Positions 1-9,200 of a DNA stretch of 10,943 nucleotides are shown piece by piece. A program made the translations under genes and the position numbers. This DNA comes from Polyrhizophydium stewartii (Eukaryota; Chytridiomycota; Chytridiomycetes; Rhizophydiales): the NCBI GenBank assembly GCA_027604665.1, contig JADGIZ010000626.1, positions 1-10,943 of the forward strand. The letters run 5' to 3'. The first letter of the stretch is position 1; each line of letters starts with the position of its first letter. The notes beneath the pieces are model-generated. The model was not told where the DNA came from. It was given only the letters and a program-made list of their open reading frames with translations, and made no database searches.

Positions 1-657
1 CCGCCATGCCCACACGGCGGCCTTGGGGAGGCGGAGATGCAGGCTGCCAGCCTCGGCGACGACACCGCCGCCTGCAGGCCCGCCGACCTGCGCCGGCGGC
101 CTTGCCGTACTCCGTGCCAAGGCGGCTCGCCGCAGTGCGAAGACTCACACGCCGCTGGCAGCAGCCACACTGCCGACAGCGACATCGCCCGCCCAGAGAC
201 TCAGGCACAAACTCCGCCGGCGACCTCGAGCATCCGCGCTGCCCTGCCGTCCGTCATTGACATCGGCAGCCCAGCCGCAGACACTATCGAGCCGGCCACG
301 CTCGCATCCATTGATGCGCATCAGGCGGCACTGGCGCTGTCAGGCTCGGCTGCCCCGCCCGTCAACAGGGTGTCCAAATCTCCCCGCCCGCCTCCCTGGA
401 ACCCGCTGGTGCTGTTCACCACACCGCCATCTGCTGCCTACGACCCCGCCGCGCCGCGCACGCCGCTGGAAATGACGCCGACCGCTGTCGGTCGCCAGCT
501 CGCCGCTTTGGTGGCGCCGCTCGACATCGACGACAGCCTGGCCGGCGCCAGCGAGCAGCAATGCCACGTCGAAGACCCCGCCGCGCCGATCCGCCCATCT
601 GCACAGCCGCGCCGCAGCGCTGCGTTGGCGTGGGGCGTGCTCGACCGCTGGCGGTGA
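1..657 (+). CDS. 3' end of an unrecognised Pro/Ala-rich protein (partial, left edge)
   Basis: The frame is open from the first base of the window to a TGA at 655-657, so about 218 residues of a C-terminus are visible and the start lies outside. The product is rich in Pro, Ala, Ser and Arg and looks mostly disordered. The more ordered-looking part spans about residues 85-215 of the fragment, with a PPWNPLVLF stretch and a later short segment, QLAALVAPLDIDD. I do not recognise a family. In favour of coding are the GC-biased third positions (about 73 percent in a 48-codon sample) and its convergent position facing the DUF4139 gene, whose stop is 155 bp away. Against it are competing open frames on both strands here and the lack of any recognisable motif. 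The 155-bp gap (658-812) shows no gene and no clear AATAAA signal. I saw no intron inside the fragment, but one cannot be excluded. Confidence 0.42.
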   Translation, partial: PPCPHGGLGEAEMQAASLGDDTAACRPADLRRRPCRTPCQGGSPQCEDSHAAGSSHTADSDIARPETQAQTPPATSSIRAALPSVIDIGSPAADTIEPATLASIDAHQAALALSGSAAPPVNRVSKSPRPPPWNPLVLFTTPPSAAYDPAAPRTPLEMTPTAVGRQLAALVAPLDIDDSLAGASEQQCHVEDPAAPIRPSAQPRRSAALAWGVLDRWR

Positions 658-812
658 CGCCATCGAACCATACCCTCCTGCTGCGCATCCACCATCCGCT
701 GTCTTGTGCACATAAACCTGCGTTGCCGTCCTTCATTCAGGCACGCCTCGGCCAGACCTGCAAACGTGGCAGAGCGCAAACCCTGTCATGAAAGCGAGCG
801 CACCGAATGTGC

Positions 813-2999
813 CTAGTTCAGGCCAAGAACCCTCTCCTTCTCGGGATACGCCACGTCAAACTTGATCGGAACTTCCTTGGACTCGCCCGCCGCAATCGTC
901 AGGCTAAAGTCTAGGACATTCTTATCCTGGAACAGCCGGATGCTCTTGGCAGTGCTCGCGGGGACCTGGTCGGCCGCTTCCTCGCTGGCGATGGGTGTGA
1001 TGTTGGTCACCGCAGGCTCGATGAGCGTCACCTTGATCTTCTCGTCCTGGGACATGGGGAACTGCTCCAGCACGTGGATCGAGATTGGAATGCGCTTCGC
1101 GTTCTTGATTGTGATCTGGCGCGAAAACTTGATCAGGCTGGTCTTGCCAAACAGTGCGAGGCCCGTGTCCGCCGCCAGCTTCTTGAGCGGGCCGTACACG
1201 ACCGTGATGCCCGGATCGACGCCGAGCGAGATCTCGAACGTGTCCAGCGGCGAGACGGTCTGCATGCAGGTGTGAGCCGGGCAGGAAACGTGGCGCGCAT
1301 TCACGCACAGCCCACCTTGCCGAGTGTCGACCTGGTGACAAAGCTGCCGTCGAGGAAAATGGCGCACGGGCCTTCAATGAAGGCGTACTCGGACATGTTC
1401 TTGATCTCGGCCTTGAGATAGACGCGCTCCGCGAGCTTTGGCGCTGTGAGATAAGAAAAGTTGGGCTTGAGCTCGGCGATCGCGACTGCAGAACGGGTCA
1501 GCGACCCATCCAACACGTGCGACCTCGAGCCACTGCCGCATCTTACCTGTGACCTTGTGAAGAGCGCCATCGCTGGGGATCGTGTTGCGCGTGGGAATCT
1601 CAAAGGTTGCGGCCGTCAGGCTTTGCTTGGCTTCGGTGACAGGCATCGACATGACCGGCGCGAAGGCCGTCTCGACAACCTCGATAACCTCCGTGACCAT
1701 CGTGGTGTATACGGTATCCATGCCAGGCGCACGAGGTGCGGGAGGAGGTGGCGATACCCTCATCCGCGTTATTTCGCCAGAGGTTGGGCTGTAAGACGGG
1801 CTTGTTGGTGAGTATGTTGGGCTCGTGGGGTTATCTTGTTGTGCCCGGTTAGCCGAACGCATGGTGCAGGGATCAACGCGTCAACAAGCTCACATTTGGG
1901 CTCGCGGCGAATCTTGAGGCTCCACGGCTTCTCGAGCGTCTCCATGTCGCCGCGCATCGACGCCCGCGCCGTCGACAGCGTCAGCAGCGCGTCCTTCCAG
2001 TCCTCGCCCGACGACTGCGAGATCTCGGCCTTGTACGTCAGTTCGAGCGACTCCTTCTCCGACGACACGCGAATGTCGTAGCTTTGCCAGCCAGGCAGGT
2101 TGGGTCAGCTAGCGCATTGCGATCCAGGTCACGACACGAATCACATACCTCGGCACCCATTGCGCGTTGTTGACCATGTACGTGAGCTTGACAGCAACCG
2201 ACTCGCTTTCGTGCGCGAGCAGGACGACGTGGACAATGTTGGTCGTCTTGTACTCAACGCGCTCAACGGACCCGTTCAGCTCATAGATGCGTGCGGACAC
2301 AACCTGGATCTCGGTGGCGAGGTCTTCGAGCTGCACCTCGAGTTCCAGAGCGTCAAGCGAAGCCTGCTTTGACGCCGCAAAGTGGCCGTCAACGACCTCC
2401 GAGAAAAAGGCACTGGCCTGCTGCTCCCAGGCGTTGCGGCTCGCAAGCGACGTCTCGGACGCAACCGCGCTTGGCGCAGCCACCACGTCCTTTGCAAACG
2501 ACTCGAGCGATGCCGCCTGCTCATTGACGGCATCGCGCTCGGCTTGCAGCCGCTTCTCCTTTGCGTTGAGCGCCTTGAGCTTGCTGCGCAGGGTCTCGAG
2601 CTCCGACTTGCCCGCCTCGTCCGTCTCGATCACATGGTTGACGACAGACTCGAAGCGGACCTCGACAATCGAAGCATGGCCAACGCCGGACACGCTGCGC
2701 GCGGGCCAGGGTCAGCGAGGAGCCGCGCCTGCACCGCGGCACCTCTTCATCCAAGAGCAGCACCCTGGCTCGTGTGCTGCGTGTGCACGCTCAAGGTCGC
2801 CTTACCGGATCGAGTCCTCGTCAAGCTCGCTCAGCCCCTCGAGCGACAGCTGGTTGAGGCCGGCCACGAGGTCGGCGTGGACGACGCGGGAGACCTCTGC
2901 GCGGTCCGAGTAGACCGTGGCCGCACGGATGGGCGCGTCGGCGGCCTGGACCTTGATGGCGTGCGTGTCGTCGGAGGCTGGAGCGGCAGGGCTGGTCAT
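813..2999 (-). CDS. DUF4140/DUF4139 domain protein (F37C4.5 / 'mucoidy inhibitor A'-like), six exons
   Basis: Exons on the minus strand are 2999-2806, 2694-2149, 2081-1894, 1834-1547, 1485-1316 and 1259-813, totalling 1,833 nt and 610 residues. All five introns (56-111 bp) have GT...AG ends; four carry a CTGAC or CTAAC branch motif. Each junction restores a family-like sequence: DSIR/VSGVG, WVP/SYDIRVS, HKVT/VAIAEL, STLGK/TVSP. Residues about 18-85 are the DUF4140 N-terminal region (AATVYSDRAEVSR). Residues about 95-185 form a charged coiled coil (LRSKLKALNAKEKRLQAERD). From about 215 to the end is the DUF4139 beta-rich region, with LSTA, ATFEIPTRNTIPSDG, FLDGSFV and SLGVDPGITVVYGPLKK. The length fits the fungal members. 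The molecular function of this family is not established; no membrane segment or signal peptide is evident. The ATG at 2999 starts just ahead of the conserved N-terminus. One oddity, a set of YSPTSPS-like heptads, is listed separately. Confidence 0.87.
1776..1834 (-). repeat. Heptad repeat segment like the RNA polymerase II CTD inside the DUF4139 protein
   Basis: At the start of exon 4 the protein reads YNPTSPT, YSPTSPS, YSPTSGE (residues 310-330). That is two full heptads plus a partial third of the RNA polymerase II C-terminal domain consensus YSPTSPS. The first Tyr codon is split by the intron: T comes from exon 3 (1894) and AT from exon 4 (1834-1833). The segment sits between the two halves of the DUF4139 region, where family members usually carry a variable, low-complexity linker, and is followed by a Pro-rich run (VSPPPPAPRAP). 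The repeats are visible directly; any functional link to CTD-binding proteins is inference. Confidence 0.7.
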
Positions 3000-3269
3000 G
3001 GCGATGTTGGGAGCCAGGGCAAGAACCAGCGGCGAGGCGGTGCGGCGAGTTTGTGCGGCAGGTCTGGTGCCCCCTCCCGATCCAGCCGGCGGCGGCGAGC
3101 CACGGGTGGGATGGTACGGCCCGGCTCGAGTATCCCAGATCCCTCCCGCCCGTCGGAGAGAGGACGGCCGGTGGAGGGGCGATGAGGCGCTGCGGCCTGC
3201 TTCGCAGCCCAAGTGCACCACACACTTCCCCCACAGCTCCCCGCCACACCTGCAGTGCACCGAGCGCAG
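3000..3269. promoter_or_regulatory. Divergent intergenic region between the DUF4139 gene and the multi-kinase gene
   Basis: This 270-bp, GC-rich stretch separates two divergent start codons (2999 on minus, 3270 on plus), so both promoters and both 5' leaders must lie here or overlap the neighbouring exons. I see no TATA-like element and no clear bound motif. Short GGCGG/GGCGAG runs occur near 3030-3110, and a C/A-rich, pyrimidine-leaning stretch lies at about 3217-3255 just before the plus-strand ATG. There is no coding frame I would support in it. A GTG at 3213 is in frame with the plus gene, but ATG at 3270 or 3360 is more likely to be used. Confidence 0.4.
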
Positions 3270-6200
3270 ATGCTCGGCACCCAGGGTTACCGGGGCCGCG
3301 CGCCCGCAGGGTCGGGCAGCCTCCTCAGCGTCGGCAGCGCAGCGACCTACGCCGCCAGCATGTTCGACCATGTCCCCGCGACGGCCCTGCCCTCGGCGCC
3401 CGTCGAGCCTGAGCCCGTCATCGGCGAGTTCGACCCCAGCCGCATGCTCGCCTCGATCCTCGAGGCCGTCCCCAGCATCCGAGTCAACCACACTGCCGCC
3501 ACGGCCCTCTCGAGCACCCTTGTCGACGTTGCGGCCCCGCTGCCGGCGAAGCACCCGCTGCTCACGCTCTCCCGCCCCGAGCACGCCAGCCACAGGGCAC
3601 TGCTCGCTGAAGTCGAGCATCTGTTCGTGAGCGCTGCCAAGGCCGGGCTGCTTCTGCAGGTGCTCAGGGCAGACTCGACGGCGAAGCGCATCAGGTTGCT
3701 CGAGGCCGAGATACGCCGCAATGTGGTGAGTAGCGCCGGCTCGCGGGGCGTGCTCCCGCCCTGCTCTGACCGCCATCCCGTGGTTCTTGGTGCTCCCAGC
3801 CGTTTATGCAGTTTCTGCATATCGAGATCGAGGCCGGCCTGATCAGCGACGCCCTCGAGAAGGACGCCGCCCAACTTCCAGCTCTTGTCGAGGATCTGAT
3901 GGGCAGCGCCGACGACAAGTTTGACGTGCAGTCGCAGTGAGTGTCGTGAGCACCAGCGGTGCACGATGTTGATGCAACAGCTCCGCTGACAACATCCCAA
4001 TACGAGCCGGATCGAGACGCTGCTTGCGATTCAGCAATACCAGGCCACCTTGCTCAAGATCGTCCCCGAATCACTGAAAGATCGCCTGGGCAGCATGCTT
4101 GCCGCTACTGCCGAGAGCATCATTGCCAGCGAGGGCCGCGGCATCAGCCCGCCGCAGCCATGGACAATCGACCCCGACGGTGTCAGCGTCTCGGACGAGC
4201 GCATTGGCCAAGAAACGTCTGCCCAGGTGTTTGCCGGAAAGTGGCTTGGCAGGGATGTTGCCATCACCCCTGTTTCAGGCGACCGCCTGTCCACGGCTGT
4301 CGACGCAGTCGAGCGCGAGGCGGCAATCTGGTTTCCCCTCAAGCACGCCAACATCATGCCGCTGCATGGCTCGTGCGCCAACACGGCGCATCCGTTCTTG
4401 GTCACGCCGCGCATGCGCGGCGATGTGCTTTCGGCGCTCGCCGGTCGCGGCGATGCAACGATGCGCGTGCGAGCCGATGTCCTGCGTGGCGTTGCGGCTG
4501 GCATGCAGTACCTGCACGAGCAGCGGCAGCCAATCGTCCACGGCGATCTGCGTGCCCGCAACGTGCTCATCGGTGTGTCCCTGCTCGCCTTTCCGACCAT
4601 GTTTCGCTGTGCACTGCTGACCTGCATCGTTGGATCGGCATCAGGTCTTGGCGGGAGTGTGCGCATCGCAAGCTTTGCGTTTGCGGTCGTCAAGACCGGG
4701 CCGGACGCAGACACGCCTCGACGCACCAGCGTCGTGCGCTTTGTTGCGCCAGAGATTTACAAGCGCAAGTACAAGCTCGATCTGCCCTCGGACGTGTTTG
4801 CCTTTGGCATGACAGCGTTCGAGATCCTGACGGGCGAGGCGCCGTTTGTCGAGCTGCAGACCGACAAGGCTGTCGTCGATGCAATCAGGCAGGGCAAGCG
4901 GCCAGCACGCCCCTGCGGCGTTCCCGACGCGGTGTGGCAGGTGCTCGAGGCGTGCTGGCGCGACGATCCGCTGGAGCGTCCGACGTTTGCCGAGATTATG
5001 CGGCATCTTGGCGAGCCAGCACCAACACAGACCCCTGGCGAGCTGCAAGACAGCGTTTCTGCAGTTGCAGCAGTGGTTCAGTCGATTCGAGAGCGCGCAC
5101 CACTCGTGATTGCCAACTCGGCCGCCGCCGCGGCCATCGCGGCGCATGCCGATCACGCAGTCGCTCTCGTGCGCCAGTGGGCGGGTGATCCACTCGGGTT
5201 CACGTCCGAAGACGCAGTGCAGATCGCAGACGTGCTCGGCGCAGTCGACACGCTGATCAGGAGCACGACGGCCAAAAGCAAGACGCGGCAAGTGTTGTCG
5301 GCGCCATCGACAGCCAAGCAGATCGAGACGTTGCATGGCAGGCTGTCCGATCTCCTCAAGGTGGGCAGTTGCTTGCCATGAAACCTTGTTATGGCCGAAG
5401 ATGCTCGCGGTTGGTGGAATGACTGACTCTTTGCTTGGTGTTTGTGCAACAGTGCTCGGTCGTTGCTGCAGGGTTTGAGCCCAAGGCTGTCGCTCAGGCA
5501 ATCCAAGAGGACAATGCGCGACTTGCTGGGCTGCTCAAGGATATTATGGACTCATCCTACAACAAGTTTGACGTGCCGTCACAGTGAGTGTCGCGAGCAT
5601 CAGTGCTGCGTGATGTTCGTGCGACGACACTGCTGACAACAACCTATTCTAGCCGACTTGAGACGCTGCTGGCCATCGAGAAGAACCAGTCGCAGATTTT
5701 GAGCCTGGTCTCCGAAACGCTGCGCAATCGCTTCCGCCCCCATGTCACTCTCACCCAAAAGCACATCACGCAAACTCTCGGGCGTGGCCTTCGTGCGAAC
5801 CGTGCCTGGCTCTTTGACCCAGACGATGTCTGCATCTTCTGGGACAAGGTTATCGGCAAGGGGTCCCAGAATACCGTGTACGAGGGCAGGTGGAACAGCA
5901 AGAGCGTTGCCGTCAAGGTCGTCGACTGCGACGGTCCCGAAATAGACGCAAGCGCTTTCGAGAAACAGGTTTCGGCGTGGTTCGCGCTCAGCCACCCGAA
6001 CATCCTGCCGCTGCATGGAGCCTGCATCAACGCCGACCATCCATTTTTTGTCACGCCCCTGATGATTAGCGCCCCCAAGGCGAGTATCAATCAGTCTCTC
6101 TTTGAGGACCACATCAACATAGTGCTTTGTGCCGCACGCGGCATGCAGTATCTCCACGAGCGGCAGCCGCCGGTGATCCACGGCGATCTCAAAGCCAACA

Positions 6201-9200
6201 ACGTGCTGATTGGTGCGCTCGCTCTGGTCAAAACGAGCGATCTGGAGATCCGTGCTGACGCCTCTCGTTTGAACGCCGGCAGGACACGATGGCAGCGTGC
6301 GCATCTGCGACTTTGGCATGTCATTCGTCAAGGTCGACCTGAGGGCCGACACGCAGCGCCGTAGCAGCGCAGTCCGATGGAGTGCCCCCGAGATACTTGA
6401 TCGTCAATCCAAGCCTGATCTTTCGTCGGACGTGTTCTCGTTTGCCATGACAGCGCTTGAAATCATGACCGGAAAGGTGCCCTTCGCCAACGCCATGGAC
6501 GAGAAGGCCGTTGCGCACGCGATTCGCAGGGGTGTGCGACCGGCGCGCGCCGACAGCATCCCAGATGCGCTGTGGGACCTGCTGGACGACTGCTGGAACA
6601 AGGACCCTGCCGAGCGGCCTGCTTTCGCCCAAGTTGTGCGCCGCATTGAGGCGCTGGTGTCGCCCAACGCAGCATCGTCTCCTTCGCTCAACGCCATCTT
6701 TTCAACTTCGCGCATCCTCGGCGAGACGCTCTCGCGCATCGTGGTCAATCGCAAGGCTGCCTCGGCGCTGGCGCATCATGCAGCCGCCGTCGCCGAGGCC
6801 TGCAAAGAGCGCAGCCGCACATCAGCGGGCTTGGGAGCTCACCGACCTGAGGCTTTGCTGCGACTCCTATCCAAGATCGAGTGCTTGCTTCGGATGATAG
6901 CCGAACGCTGCACGCTTCACCAAATCTTTGACGGCCCACGCACGGCAAAGCGCATCGAGGAGGCAGAGCGGCGGCTCCTTGAGCATCAGAAGGCAAGCAG
7001 TGATCGCACTGCAGCTTAAAGACTGCGTGTCGCTGACGTATGAAGCTGCGGGCGTCGGCCGAGCAGTCTCTCAATCTTGTTCTGGGATCCGACGCAAACC
7101 CGCAAGACCTCTCCGCGGCCATCGTTGAGGACGCTGCGCAGCTACCTAAGCTGCTGGACAATGCAATTGCATTGGCGCTCCAGGGCGAGCTTGAGCTGCC
7201 GTCACAGTGCGTTTCCATTTGCTTGGCGTGCGAAGCTGCAGCGCCTACGCTGACAGTGCGAGGCTTGGTGCTCGACGACTTGAAGGCGTCTCGAGACGCT
7301 GCACGCAATCAGCCAAAATCAGCAGATGCTGCTTGAGGTGGTTGCTGCGGAGAGGCGCGACGCACTGCACAGGCTGCTGGAGACAGCTCGCCGCATGATC
7401 GTCGCGCGTGTGGGCCGCAGTCTAGTGCCCAGCGAGGAGTGGTCGATTGACGCAGATGAGGTGCACGTGCTCTTTGACCGCAAGATCGGCGAGGGAAGCT
7501 ATGGCGAGGTGTATCCCGCCAAGCGCGACGGCAGGGATATCGCCGTCAAGATCATCATTGGCGGCCACAGCCGCGCCGCCGTCGAAGCCATCAGGCACGA
7601 GGCGTTTGTGTGGCGGCCGCTGCGACACCCCAACATTCTGCGGCTGCGTGGCGTGTGCCTCAACACAGATACGCCATTTGTTGTGATGCCGCTCATGCGC
7701 ACAAACGCTGCCGAGTTCACTGCCAACAACCCCGACGTCAAGATGGACGTCCGCATCGGCATTCTCTTTGGCGTTGCACAGGGAATGCACTACTTGCACT
7801 CGCGCGGCTCCCCGGTCATCCACGGCGACCTGAAGGCCAGGTCTATCCTGCTCGGTGTGTTTGTGATGCTGGGAACGTTCGGCGCATAGTTTGCACCTCG
7901 CTGACGGCTTGAGGATCCGTGTCTGCCACGGTGTGCTGCCAGGCAACAACGGGGAGGTCTGCGTCAGCGACTTTGGCATGGCGTTCATCAAGTCAAACTC
8001 GTCCATCAACACCAAACGCCGCGCCATGTCGACACGCTGGATGGCACCAGAGGCGCAGATCACCGGATACAAACTGGACCCGAGCATGGATCTCTTTGCG
8101 TTCGCCATGACTGCCGTGGAGATCTTGACCGGCAGGGTGCCGTTTGCTGATCAGCACAACGACAAGACCGTGGGCAACATGATCAAGCGGAACAAGCGAC
8201 CCAACCGACCTGAAAAAGTGCCCGACCAGCTTTGGAGCGTCATCGAGGATTGCTGGCACGAAAATCCCTCTGCCCGCCCGACCTTCGCCGAGGTGGTTGC
8301 TCGCATGCAGGACCTTCCGCGCTCCCTGCCGTCGTTCGACAACGCACCCCCACTTTCGGTGGCGTTCTCGGACGGAATCGACTTTGTTGCCGAGGCTCAA
8401 GCTTGCGCCAGACTCGCGGGGGAGGTTCCAACGAACCAGATGGCGGTCAAGGCCGTCACAGACTTGCTTCTACGTGTGGCGATTGCGGCAACGGAGCAAA
8501 AAGCGCATCGCACCGACCCGCTGACGACCGAGGAGCTGGAGCGGTTGTTTGAGTTTGTGGCCGAGCTCAAGCGCTTCCTGCGCCGCATGGCCGACATGCA
8601 CCAGCTGTGCCGCCTGCTCAACTTTGTTACAACGGCCGAGCGCCTCAAGCAGTTTGACCGTCGCCTCTACGACCTGCAGCTGGTGCGCCAAAACAATGCG
8701 CTGTGTCTCACTGCCCGATCCGCTAACCGAACTCTCCAACGTGCCCGCCCGACTCTTCGCATGCCGGCCTTTCCAATCCCATTCGACAGTCCCTACGATT
8801 GTCGCTCAGCGTTCAAGTTGGTCTCGTTGCAGACGCGTCGAGAAAAGATGCTGCCGAGCTGCATGAGATTGTCCGGTCTTTGATCAAGAATGCCAAGGAC
8901 AAGTTTGACGTGCCAAAGCAGTGCGTAGCAACATGCCTGCAAGTTTGTACTGACGGCCTCTGATCGGCGTCGTTCTGACTCTTGCGCAGGCGTCTTGAGA
9001 CAATGCTTTCGATCGAGGAGCACACCGACACGCTTCTCGGCTTGCTGCCTGTGCGGTATCGAGAGCAGCTGGGCACTCTGCTTGAGCAAACAAGGCTGTT
9101 CCTCAAGAAGGACGCGGCCAACGGGCTGCCTGAATCGAACGGCTGGTCAATCAGCGCCAAGGACGTCGTATTCAGCACAGGCAAGCGATTCGCCAAGGGC

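Noticed and set aside
3213..3269. Extension of the giant gene to an in-frame GTG at 3213
   Set aside because: GTG is an unlikely start in a eukaryotic nuclear gene, and the extra residues have no match in the downstream paralogue, whose first exon begins at an ATG.
2802..3776. Long minus-strand frame of 324 codons over the divergent region and first exon of the kinase gene
   Set aside because: Only its last 65 codons (from 2999) are real, as exon 1 of the DUF4139 gene. The rest is antisense to the bundle 1 exon and the intergenic region, with no family-like sequence.
3959..5188. Plus-strand frame of 409 codons
   Set aside because: It overlaps kinase 1 in another frame, is Arg/Cys/Ala-rich and has no domain motifs. 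It is an out-of-frame shadow in GC-rich DNA.
4641..5501. Minus-strand frame of 286 codons
   Set aside because: It is antisense to the kinase 1 C-lobe, bundle 2 and an intron, with no recognisable motifs, and the opposite strand has clear kinase landmarks.
6213..6282. Apparent extra peptide (ALVKTSDLEIRADASRLN) after the catalytic loop in kinases 2 and 4
   Set aside because: It is translated intron sequence. Splicing 6213-6282 and 9559-9628 restores LIG/GHDG.VRICDFG, and reading through shifts the frame before DFG.
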